In this document: positions 29,337 to 37,810 of the stretch, piece by piece
Numbering within the stretch: the stretch's first letter is position 1
Layout: each line of letters starts with the position of its first letter
From: Acidimicrobiaceae bacterium
GTDB taxonomy: Bacteria > Actinomycetota > Acidimicrobiia > Acidimicrobiales > RAAP-2
NCBI GenBank assembly: GCA_003167415.1
Contig: PMTF01000017.1
Location: 13,204-77,203 of the forward strand
DNA length: 64,000 nucleotides
Direction: 5' to 3'
Notes under the pieces: generated by a model
What the model saw: only the letters and a program-made list of their open reading frames with translations
Told to the model about the DNA's origin: nothing
Databases searched by the model: none
Made by a program: the position numbers and the translations under genes

Positions 29337-30440
29337 CTAGCCCCGCGGGCGACCGAGACCAAAGAATCCGTAGCCGAGTCGAACCGGGACGACGTGCACT
29401 TGCGTGCCCGTCATCTCGGCCTCAATCATCTTGCCGCCTCCGACGTACATCGCCACGTGCTGGTCCCCGTCGTAGCCGTAGAAGAGCAGGTCGCCCGGCT
29501 CGATGTCGACCAGGGGCACGCGCTCCGTATCTTGGTATTGCGCACCCGAGTAGTGCGGGAAGGAGATGCCGGCCGCGTCGTAGGCCAGCATGATCAAACC
29601 GGAACAGTCGACGCCTGATCTGCTGGCGCCACCCCACACGTACCAGGTGCCGATGTAGGACATCGCAGCGTCGATCGCGATGTTGGCCTTCGAGTCCGGT
29701 GGCGGATTGACGATGCCGTCGGCCAAGCTCTGGTTGTTGAACGAGGACACTTCTTTCGCCGACGCGGCCGCTTGCGCCTGCGCGATAAAGGTGGCGATGT
29801 TGCCCTTCACCTGACTGAGCGCGTGATTCAGCGTCGACTGATAGACGTCGGCCGAATGGAAAGATCCAGCGGCGGCCCGCGTGAGACTGGCCGCTTTGCC
29901 CACTTCGGTCGCCAGGATGCTGCGCTCCTGGGTCAGTTCGATCTTGTAGTTCTTCAGGTTCGACAGGGTTTGGGCCACGTTGCCCTGGGCCAACTGGTTG
30001 TAGACGTTGGTCGCACCAATTTTTGAGGCACTGTTGGAGAAGAGGGGGTTGTTGCTCGCGGCCGCCCCGTTGGTCACGTAGGCGAAGACGGCCTCGGCGC
30101 GCAACTGCGCATCGCCCTTGGTGACGTTCTTCTTGATAATGGCGACGTCGGCTTTGGTGTTGCGGATCTCACTGGCGATCTTGTTCAGCTTGATCTTGGC
30201 GAGATCGTACTTTTGACCGAGGTAGTCGACGTGGGCGCTGATCCGATTGATCTGTTTGAGGAGTTGGTTCGCCCGCGCGCGATCGGTGCCGAGTGTCCCG
30301 GCCGACGCGAGACGCGAGGAGAAGGTCACAGTGCCAAGGCACACTGCGACCACAGCCAAAATGGAAAACATCCACCGGAAGCGCCTGAGTTCCCTTGCTG
30401 GCCGTAGCGTCGGAGGCGCCATGCGCACGACGTCAGTCAC
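29337..30440 (-). CDS. NlpC/P60 family peptidoglycan endopeptidase with N-terminal coiled coil
   Basis: Signal/TM N-terminus, coiled coil, then AAMSYIGTWYVWGGASRSGVDCSGLIMLAYDAAGISFPHYSGAQYQ...GDLLFYGYDGDQHVAMYVGGGKMIEA. Confidence 0.93.
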   Translation of the reverse strand: MTDVVRMAPPTLRPARELRRFRWMFSILAVVAVCLGTVTFSSRLASAGTLGTDRARANQLLKQINRISAHVDYLGQKYDLAKIKLNKIASEIRNTKADVAIIKKNVTKGDAQLRAEAVFAYVTNGAAASNNPLFSNSASKIGATNVYNQLAQGNVAQTLSNLKNYKIELTQERSILATEVGKAASLTRAAAGSFHSADVYQSTLNHALSQVKGNIATFIAQAQAAASAKEVSSFNNQSLADGIVNPPPDSKANIAIDAAMSYIGTWYVWGGASRSGVDCSGLIMLAYDAAGISFPHYSGAQYQDTERVPLVDIEPGDLLFYGYDGDQHVAMYVGGGKMIEAEMTGTQVHVVPVRLGYGFFGLGRPRG

Positions 30441-30592
30441 GGGTTAAGGCTACCGGCTACGGCCGATACCGTGCAGACTCGAGTTGCTAAGAAGTTCACT
30501 TCTACCTGATCAACGAGGGTGAATCGACGCGCCACCAACGGTAATTCCGTCGAGTGTTCGGACAGATTCGCGTCCGAGAATAGGCTCGGCGC

Positions 30593-31531
30593 ATGTCGAA
30601 TCGATCTCGTGCGTTACCGCGTCGCTCCTGTCTTTCGACCCCCGGCTCCTCCGAACGCTTCCTCGCCAAGGCGCCGACGGCCACGACCGACTTCTCCTTC
30701 CTCGATCTCGAAGACTCGGTGGCGCCGAACGAGAAGGTGGCCGCGCGCGCCAAAGTCGCCCAGGCGATCCGCACGTTGGACTGGGACGACCGTGTGCTGT
30801 GCGTGCGGGTGAACGCCTGGGACACGCCCTGGACCTACGGCGATGTGATCGAGGTGGTGACCGACGCCGGTCCTCGCCTCGACGAGGTCATGCTGCCGAA
30901 GGTGCAAAGAGCCTCGGACGTCGTGGCGCTCGATCTCCTCCTCACCCAGGTCGAACAGAACGCGGGCCTGGAGCCGGGTCACATCGGCATCGAGGCGCAG
31001 ATAGAAACTGCGCGGGGCCTCATCAACGTCGAGGAGATCTGTGCGGCGTCGCCGCGCCTGGAGTCCATCGTCTTCGGGCCGGCCGACTTCGCGGCCTCGA
31101 TCGGGATGCCGGTCACCACGATCGACGAGACGATCCATCACGCCCCCTCGAATCCCTTCAGCTACGTGTTCGCCAAGATCTTGATGGCCGGGCGGGCCAA
31201 TGGGCTCCACGTCATCGACGGCCCGTTCCTCAAGGTTCGCGACCTCGAGGCGCTGCGCTACGCCGCTCAGATCTCGGCCTCCTACGGATTTGACGGCAAG
31301 TGGGCGCTCACCCCTGACCAGGCAATTGTGCTCAACGAGGTCTACTCCCCGAGTCAGGAACTGTTCGACAAGTCCTTCGACATCCTCGACGCCTACCAGG
31401 AGGCCACGGAGAACAATCACACCGGCGCGGTCATGTTCGGCGACGAGATGATCGACGAAGCCTCGGCGAAGATCGCTCACTCTTTCGTGGCTCGGGGAGA
31501 GCGTTCGGGGATGAAACCCACGCCGAAGTAG
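30593..31531 (+). CDS. HpcH/HpaI-family CoA ester lyase (malyl-CoA/citramalyl-CoA lyase-like)
   Basis: RSCLSTPGSSERFLAKA, DFSFLDLEDSVAPNEK, RVNAWDTPWTYGDV, IEAQIETARGLINVEEI, FGPADFAASIGM. Confidence 0.9.
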   Translation: MSNRSRALPRRSCLSTPGSSERFLAKAPTATTDFSFLDLEDSVAPNEKVAARAKVAQAIRTLDWDDRVLCVRVNAWDTPWTYGDVIEVVTDAGPRLDEVMLPKVQRASDVVALDLLLTQVEQNAGLEPGHIGIEAQIETARGLINVEEICAASPRLESIVFGPADFAASIGMPVTTIDETIHHAPSNPFSYVFAKILMAGRANGLHVIDGPFLKVRDLEALRYAAQISASYGFDGKWALTPDQAIVLNEVYSPSQELFDKSFDILDAYQEATENNHTGAVMFGDEMIDEASAKIAHSFVARGERSGMKPTPK

Positions 31532-31672
31532 CTTTCGCACCGCTGCGTTCACCAGAAATTCAATCAACCCGCTCTATCTTTTGGCGCCGCCCGGCGCTAG
31601 ATTCCTTATTAGGAGTGTTTCGCAACAAGGATATTTCGAACACCGGGCAAGTGAAAAAGGAATTCCGAGCGC

Positions 31673-32887
31673 ATGGCAATCATTCAGCTGACGGCTCCGC
31701 GAAGTCGTTACGAAACTCTGAAGCGTGCGTTCAACGCGCGCGAGCGGCGCACCATCAGCTGGATGATGGCGAGCATCGTCGCCCTGCACGTGATCGGCTT
31801 CGGCGTTCTCTTCGCCTTCGTCTTGCCCGGGCACTACAAGAGCTTCGGCATCGGCCTCGGGATCCTCGCTTACACCTTGGGCCTTCGTCACGCCTTCGAC
31901 GCCGACCACATCTCGGCCATTGACAACACCACTCGCAAACTCCTCAACGAACGTCACGGCGTCGAAGGCACGAATCGCCCACTCACCCTGGGCTACTGGT
32001 TCTCGCTTGGTCACTCGACGATCGTGGTGGCGATCGGCATCGGCTTGGTCTTTTCGGAGCGCGCCGTCTTTCACGCCGTCTCGCACTCCAACTCGGGACT
32101 CGAACAGTTTGGTGGCCTCTTCGGGACTTTGGTCTCAGCCTCCTTCCTCTTCTTGATCGCGCTGATGAACCTCGTGATCCTGGCCGGCATCATGCGCGTC
32201 TTTCGTTCGATGCGCGACGGCACCTACGACGAGGCCGAACTTGAGGCGCAGTTGCAGAGCCGCGGGCTGATGTACCGCTTCTTCGGCAAGTGGATGCGCT
32301 CAATCGACAAGGAGTGGAAGCTCTACCCGGTGGGCGTGGTCTTCGGCATGGGCTTTGACACCGCGACCGAAGTGGCGCTGCTCGCCTCCACCGCGGTCCT
32401 CGCGGCCACGCACGTGCCGTGGTACTCGATCATGTGCCTACCGATTCTCTTCACCGCGGGCATGGTCCTCATGGACACGATCGACTGCATGTTCATGAAC
32501 GTCGCCTACGGCTGGGCCTTCTTCAATCCGGTGCGCAAGATCTTCTACAACCTGGCGATCACCGGACTGTCGGTGGCGATCTGTTTCTTCATCGGCGCGA
32601 TTGAGGTCTTGGGTCTCTTGCCGCACGAACTCCACTGGAAGGGCGCGTTCTGGCACGCGATGTCCGGTTTCGACATCAACGAGGCCGGATTGATCATCGT
32701 CGGAATGTTCGTCGTGACGTGGTTGGGCGCCGTGCTGATCTGGCGCTACGGCCACATTGAAGAGAGGTGGGGCTCGAGTCTTCGCTCGACCGAAGTCGCC
32801 ATCTTGGACGGTGCTGAACGGTCCTTAGGGGACGAGGATCCCCGAAGCGACTTCGGTGGCCCGGCCTACGGTTTCGCGGCCGACTAG
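31673..32887 (+). CDS. NiCoT-family nickel/cobalt transporter
   Basis: LGLRHAFDADHISAIDNTTRKLLNE, LGYWFSLGHSTIVV, GFDTATEVALLA, AGMVLMDTIDCMFMNVAYGWAF. Confidence 0.95.
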   Translation: MAIIQLTAPRSRYETLKRAFNARERRTISWMMASIVALHVIGFGVLFAFVLPGHYKSFGIGLGILAYTLGLRHAFDADHISAIDNTTRKLLNERHGVEGTNRPLTLGYWFSLGHSTIVVAIGIGLVFSERAVFHAVSHSNSGLEQFGGLFGTLVSASFLFLIALMNLVILAGIMRVFRSMRDGTYDEAELEAQLQSRGLMYRFFGKWMRSIDKEWKLYPVGVVFGMGFDTATEVALLASTAVLAATHVPWYSIMCLPILFTAGMVLMDTIDCMFMNVAYGWAFFNPVRKIFYNLAITGLSVAICFFIGAIEVLGLLPHELHWKGAFWHAMSGFDINEAGLIIVGMFVVTWLGAVLIWRYGHIEERWGSSLRSTEVAILDGAERSLGDEDPRSDFGGPAYGFAAD

Positions 32888-32891
32888 GTCG

Positions 32892-34502
32892 TCACTCGCG
32901 AACGTCTTCTAACAGTCGTCGCGCGATGACCTTGAGACAGAGCGTCTCGTCGGCGCCTTCGAAGATCGAAAGCACGCGCGCGTCCACGAAGTAGCGGCTC
33001 ACCGGGTACTCCTCGGCGTAGCCCATCCCGCCGTGAATCTGCATCGCTTCGCGCGTGACCCACTCGGCCGCGCGACAGACGTAGGCCTTGGCCATCGACG
33101 CCTCGAGGGCGCCCCCGCCGCGACCCATTTCGCGCGCGACCTCCAGTGAGAACTGCCGGGCGCACTGGATGATGGCGGCCATCGTGCCCAGCTTCACGCG
33201 CGTCAGTTCAAAGTCGATGATGGCTTCGCCGAAGACCACGCGACTCTGCGCGTAGGCGAGCGCCGCATCGTAAGCCGCCTGCATGACGCCCACGGCGCGC
33301 GCCGCCGTTTGTAGTCGCCCGTTCTCGAACCCGGCCATCTGGAAGTAGAAGCCTCGGCCGAGTCCTTCGTCGCCCCCGACCAGGTCGGCGGCGGGAACGA
33401 ACCAGCGCTCGAAGGCCAGTTCATAGGAGTGCATGCCGCGATAGCCGATCGTGTCGATCGGACGGCCCTCCAGGCGCCCGCTCCCGTGGCCCGGACCTTC
33501 GTGGACGCCCTGGGTCAGAATGAATCCGTGGCTTTCGCCCTGGGGCTTCTCGACCAAGAATAAGGACAGGCCCCGATGCGCCGCGCCGCGGTCGGCGTCG
33601 GTGCGCGCGAGCAGCATCAAGACGTCGGCGCGCGCGGCGAACGTGCACCACGTCTTGGTGCCGTTGATGAGCCAGCCGCCCGCCGTCTTCGTGGCGCTCG
33701 TCGTGACGCCGGCGACGTCGCTGCCGAAGTCCGGCTCGGTCACGGCGACCGCCGCCAGGACCTCGCCCGACGCCAGTCGGGGTAACCATCGTTCCTTCTG
33801 CTCGCGCGTGCCACCCTTGACCAGGGCGCGCGTCAGGATTTCCGGTCGAGTAATCAACGACCCGCCGACGCCCAGGGCGCCCCAGGAGAGCTCCTCGGTT
33901 GCCACCACCATGCCGAGGTACTCCGACTCGCCGCCGGTGGCGAAGCCACCGAACTCCTCGGGTACCGAAAGACCGAATCCGCCGAGCTCGGCCAGTCCCG
34001 AAATCACGGACTCGGGGATGTCGGCGTTGGTCCGGTGCACGTGTTCGGCGTGCGGGCGCACCTGCTCGAGGGCGAAACGGTGAAAGGTGTCGGCGACCAT
34101 CGCGAAGTCGTCGCCGAGGTGACGCGGTCCGGGGCTTTCGGCGAGGTTCGCGACAAACTGCGGATCGCGATACGTCGTGACGAACGAGGCGAAGGGCCGG
34201 TACCAGTCGTCCTCGACGGCCCACAGGGTTTCGCGTCCGAGGATTCGCGTCGCGAGGTCACTCAGGGCGATCGCGAGGAACGCCGCGACTAGTTGGGATT
34301 CGACTTCGCCGTGGGCGGCATACGCGAGCGAGGCGCGCGCCGTGGCGATGGCGCTTACGCCGTGCGCCACGTCATAGGCCAGGCTCTGGTGGGCGTCGAC
34401 GCCGCCACCGCGTTTTAGATTCACCAACGCACCGTCGATCACCGACTGCGCGCGCTCAATCAGTTCCGACGCCTGCACGAGATCGAGTGGGGGAGCAGTC
34501 AT
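32892..34502 (-). CDS. Acyl-CoA dehydrogenase family protein with long N-terminal extension
   Basis: VPEEFGGFATGGESEYLGMVVATEELSWGALGVGGSL, VTEPDFGSDVAGVTTSATK, GTKTWCTFAARADVLMLLART, MQIHGGMGYAEEYPVSRYFVDARVLSIFEGADETLCLKVI. Confidence 0.92.
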   Translation of the reverse strand: MTAPPLDLVQASELIERAQSVIDGALVNLKRGGGVDAHQSLAYDVAHGVSAIATARASLAYAAHGEVESQLVAAFLAIALSDLATRILGRETLWAVEDDWYRPFASFVTTYRDPQFVANLAESPGPRHLGDDFAMVADTFHRFALEQVRPHAEHVHRTNADIPESVISGLAELGGFGLSVPEEFGGFATGGESEYLGMVVATEELSWGALGVGGSLITRPEILTRALVKGGTREQKERWLPRLASGEVLAAVAVTEPDFGSDVAGVTTSATKTAGGWLINGTKTWCTFAARADVLMLLARTDADRGAAHRGLSLFLVEKPQGESHGFILTQGVHEGPGHGSGRLEGRPIDTIGYRGMHSYELAFERWFVPAADLVGGDEGLGRGFYFQMAGFENGRLQTAARAVGVMQAAYDAALAYAQSRVVFGEAIIDFELTRVKLGTMAAIIQCARQFSLEVAREMGRGGGALEASMAKAYVCRAAEWVTREAMQIHGGMGYAEEYPVSRYFVDARVLSIFEGADETLCLKVIARRLLEDVRE

Positions 34503-34555
34503 AGGAGAAATGTACCGGCTGGGAGGAATGGACAAGTGAGACCTAGGCTCGGAGC

Positions 34556-34996
34556 GTGAATGTGACAATGCTCCTTGCCGATTCGGCCCAAGTGGCCGAC
34601 GGCAAGCTCTACATCTTGGGCGGCGGATGGTCGGTGACCGGACCGGATCCGACGCCGTCGGCCGTCGCCATAAAAGTGATGGTCGATTGGCACGAATTCA
34701 ACTCCAGTCATCACTGGGAGTTGTTCCTCGAAGACGCCGACGGACAGCCGGTGCGCTTCGATACGCCCGACGGACCCCAGCCCATTGAAGTGCGGGGCGA
34801 CTTCTCGGCGGTGGCGCCCGACGGCGTGCCCGTGGGAACCCCGGTTGACGTGCCGATTGCGGTCAACTTTGGACCGATTCCCCTGCAAGACGGCTCTCGC
34901 TTCACGTGGCGCTTGGTGATCGACGGCGACTCGTTGCCGGGCGGCACCGTCGCGTTCACCACGCGTCCGGCGCTTCCGGTCAGCGTCGACGAATAG
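34556..34996 (+). CDS. Conserved hypothetical protein (DUF6941-like)
   Basis: MNVTMLLADSAQVADGKLYILGGGWSVTGPDPTPSAVAIKVMVDW...; beta-rich 146 aa ORF; family name is from memory and tentative. Confidence 0.65.
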   Translation: MNVTMLLADSAQVADGKLYILGGGWSVTGPDPTPSAVAIKVMVDWHEFNSSHHWELFLEDADGQPVRFDTPDGPQPIEVRGDFSAVAPDGVPVGTPVDVPIAVNFGPIPLQDGSRFTWRLVIDGDSLPGGTVAFTTRPALPVSVDE

Positions 34997-35031
34997 TTCG
35001 ACGTGGTCGCTTTGTGCGAGAGAATGGACCC

Positions 35032-35544
35032 ATGAGTTCATTCGAACGTCCCTTCGGGCGCTACTTCGAGGAGTTCGAGGTCGGCGACGTCTACAAGCAC
35101 TGGCCCGGCAAGACGATCACCGAGGCCGACGACCATCTCTTTTGCATGATCACGATGAACCATCATCCGCTGCACACCGACGCCTGGTTCGCCGAACACG
35201 AGACCGTGCATCATAAGAACGTGGTGGTGGGCAACTTGGTCTATTCACTGCTCCTGGGCATGAGCGTGCCCGACGTGTCTGGTTCGGCCATCGCGAATCT
35301 CGAAGTCGAGTCCCTCGTCCATCGCAACCCGACGTTTCACGGCGACACCATCTACGCCGAGACGAGGGTCCTCGAGAAGACTCCTTCGACGTCCAAGAAC
35401 GACCGAGGCATCGTCACCGTCGAGACGAAGGGTTTCAATCAAGACGGTCTCGAGGTCTGCTACTTCCGACGCAAGGTAATGGTCTGGAAGCGAGAGTTCG
35501 CTCCGGTTCGAGAACGTCCGTACAGTGGCGACGTCTGGTCGTAG
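35032..35544 (+). CDS. MaoC family (hot-dog) dehydratase
   Basis: GRYFEEFEVGDVYKHWPGKTITEADDHLFCMITMNHHPLHTDAWFAEHE...VVGNLVYSLLLGMSV. Confidence 0.92.
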   Translation: MSSFERPFGRYFEEFEVGDVYKHWPGKTITEADDHLFCMITMNHHPLHTDAWFAEHETVHHKNVVVGNLVYSLLLGMSVPDVSGSAIANLEVESLVHRNPTFHGDTIYAETRVLEKTPSTSKNDRGIVTVETKGFNQDGLEVCYFRRKVMVWKREFAPVRERPYSGDVWS

Positions 35545-36403
35545 CGACCACGCGGCGTTTCGAAGAGCGCTGCGTCGAAGCGCGGCGAAACTCGCTCGCC
35601 CCCTACCGTGGATAGCGCACGCCGATCCGTGGGCCGTGCTGGTAAGCGAGGTCATGCTTCAACAGACGCAGACGTCGCGGGTGATCGAACCTTGGACCAG
35701 GTTTCTCGAAGCGTTCCCGACGCCCACCGCGTGCGCCGAAGCGCCTTTGTCCGACGTACTGCGGCTGTGGAGCGGCCTCGGCTATCACCGCCGGGCCAAG
35801 GCCCTGCACGACGCGGCGAAAATGATTCGCGATGAATTTGACGGCGCGGTGCCGAGTGAGGTGGCGGACCTGCGGCGCCTCCCCGGGATTGGCGAGTACA
35901 GCGCGAACGCCGTCGGCTCATTCGCCTTCGGACGTGCGGTCGCCGTCGTGGACACCAACGTCGGTCGCGTGCTCGCGCGTGCCCTCGCCAATCGAACGCT
36001 GAGCGTGAGCGACGCCCGCGTTGAAGCGAACGAACTGTTGCCCCGAACGAACGCGGCGTCGTTCAACCAGGCCCTGTTGGACCTGGGGGCCCAGTTCTGC
36101 TCCTCGGCGCCACGCTGTGCGCTCTGTCCCGTGGCTCGCGCCTGTAAATGGAACCGCGAAGGTGGACCGGACCCCGCGCCCCGTAGCGCCGGAGTGTCTC
36201 GAGCGCAGCCGAAGTTTCACGGATCGAATCGCGAGGCCCGCGGGCGAGTGATCGCGGCGTTGCGCGAACGCCCTCGCTCAATGCAACATTTGTCGGCGTG
36301 CGTTGCAATGGACGCGGATCGTGGGGACGCCCTCATCGCCGGACTGGTGGCCGATGGTCTCGTCGAACGTCGGGGACGACTCGTGCACTTGAGCGGAGAG
36401 TAG
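35525..36403 (+). CDS. mutY: A/G-specific adenine glycosylase
   Basis: DPWAVLVSEVMLQQTQTSRVIEPWTRFLEAFPT, GLGYHRRAKALHDAA, LRRLPGIGEYSANAVGSFAFG, VVDTNVGRVLARAL, FCSSAPRCALCPVARAC. Confidence 0.93.
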   Translation: MATSGRSDHAAFRRALRRSAAKLARPLPWIAHADPWAVLVSEVMLQQTQTSRVIEPWTRFLEAFPTPTACAEAPLSDVLRLWSGLGYHRRAKALHDAAKMIRDEFDGAVPSEVADLRRLPGIGEYSANAVGSFAFGRAVAVVDTNVGRVLARALANRTLSVSDARVEANELLPRTNAASFNQALLDLGAQFCSSAPRCALCPVARACKWNREGGPDPAPRSAGVSRAQPKFHGSNREARGRVIAALRERPRSMQHLSACVAMDADRGDALIAGLVADGLVERRGRLVHLSGE

Positions 36404-36453
36404 GGAAGTGTTCGCCGCACGGCGCACTCGGCGTCCTCGGTAACCTCAACGTC

Positions 36454-36939
36454 GTGAGTTCCATCGACGTCGCGCGCTTCAAAGAGGTCCTCGGACATTT
36501 CGTCACCGGCGTCGCCGTCGTCACGGCCGCCACGCCCGAAGGGCCGGTCGGCTTCACCTGTCAGACCTTTGGCGCCCTCTCCCTCGAGCCCGCGCTGATC
36601 TCGTTCTCGGCCCTGTCGGCCAGCCACTCGTGGCCCCGAGCGCGCGACGTGGGCGTCGTCGGCGTCAACATTCTCTCTTCTGATCAGGAGGCAGTGGCGC
36701 GGGTCTTCGGGAAATCGGGCGCCGAGAAGTTCGCCGGGATCAGCTGGTCACCCGCTCCGAATGGCTCGCCGTTGATTAAGGGGGCCCTCGCGCATTTGGA
36801 GGGTCGAATCGAGCTCGTCACGTCCCAGGGCGACCACGACATCGTCGTGGTGGCGGCGCAGTACGGAGTGAGTCATCACGGCGCACCGTTGGTTTTCTAT
36901 CGCGGCCGATTCGCCGGATTCGACGGAATCGAGACTTAA
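36454..36939 (+). CDS. Flavin reductase family (FMN-binding) protein
   Basis: FKEVLGHFVTGVAVVTAATPEGPVGFTCQTFGALSLEPALISFSALSASHSWPRARD...LAHLEGRIELVTSQGDHDIVVVAAQYG. Confidence 0.88.
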   Translation: MSSIDVARFKEVLGHFVTGVAVVTAATPEGPVGFTCQTFGALSLEPALISFSALSASHSWPRARDVGVVGVNILSSDQEAVARVFGKSGAEKFAGISWSPAPNGSPLIKGALAHLEGRIELVTSQGDHDIVVVAAQYGVSHHGAPLVFYRGRFAGFDGIET

Positions 36940-36997
36940 CTACGATTCCAAGAGTGATGACTCTCGTCAGTCCCGTTGGTGCTCGAATGAGGCGCTG

Positions 36998-37810
36998 ATG
37001 GCGCTCGCCGTCAAAATCGTCATCGTGTTAGTCGTCGTGGTGGTGGTGGCGATCGCGGCCCTGCGGATTCGAAAACTTCGCCGCGACGAAATCCGAGAAC
37101 TCTCCCAGCCGGTCGAGCGACGACTGATGTCGCCACCGCCGTCGCCCTATGCGCCGTCGAAGGGATTTCGCTTGCTCGACGGTCCGCTCGATTCGACACG
37201 CCGTCCCGAGCCCGTTCGGCCGAGGCTCGAATCCGATCGCGACTACGTCTTCAGCGAGTCCCAAATGCCGGGCGGCGGGGAAGTGGTGCCGACGCAACTG
37301 CACCACAACGAAAAGTGGGCCCTCTCGAAGTCGGCGCGGCGTTCGAATTCCTACTCGGGACTTCGCGTCGCCATCATCGCGTTGATCGTCATCGTGATCG
37401 TGGGCGCGATTGGTCTCTATCTTCAGCGCGGGCCATCGAAGTCCGGCTCGACCACGACCACGACAACGAGACCTCCTTCGACGACCACGACCTTGGCGCT
37501 GCCGTCATCGTTCGTCGCGACGTCCACGAGTGGTCAGACCGCAACGTATCGGGTGCCGCTCACGAAGTACGACGTCATCGTGAAGGGTGCGCTCGGTCCG
37601 ACGTGGGCCGTGTACCAAATGGGACCCCTCGGCACGCTCGAGTGGCAGGGCACCGTCGCGACGGGCAACCACGAATCACTCCGAATGGTCGGCGATTCTC
37701 AGATCACGATCGGCGCGCCAAAGAGCGCGAGTGTCACGGTCGAAGGAAAGCCGGTGGTCTTTCCGTCGCCGTTGCCGACGACGCTGGTGTTGTCCTTCGT
37801 CTCGTCATAG
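36998..37810 (+). CDS. Membrane protein, two TM segments, Thr-rich linker, RodZ/DUF4115-like C-terminal domain
   Basis: VKIVIVLVVVVVVAIAAL and VAIIALIVIVIVGAIGLYL TMs; TTTTTTRPPSTTTT linker; beta-rich C-terminus. Confidence 0.6.
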   Translation: MALAVKIVIVLVVVVVVAIAALRIRKLRRDEIRELSQPVERRLMSPPPSPYAPSKGFRLLDGPLDSTRRPEPVRPRLESDRDYVFSESQMPGGGEVVPTQLHHNEKWALSKSARRSNSYSGLRVAIIALIVIVIVGAIGLYLQRGPSKSGSTTTTTTRPPSTTTTLALPSSFVATSTSGQTATYRVPLTKYDVIVKGALGPTWAVYQMGPLGTLEWQGTVATGNHESLRMVGDSQITIGAPKSASVTVEGKPVVFPSPLPTTLVLSFVSS

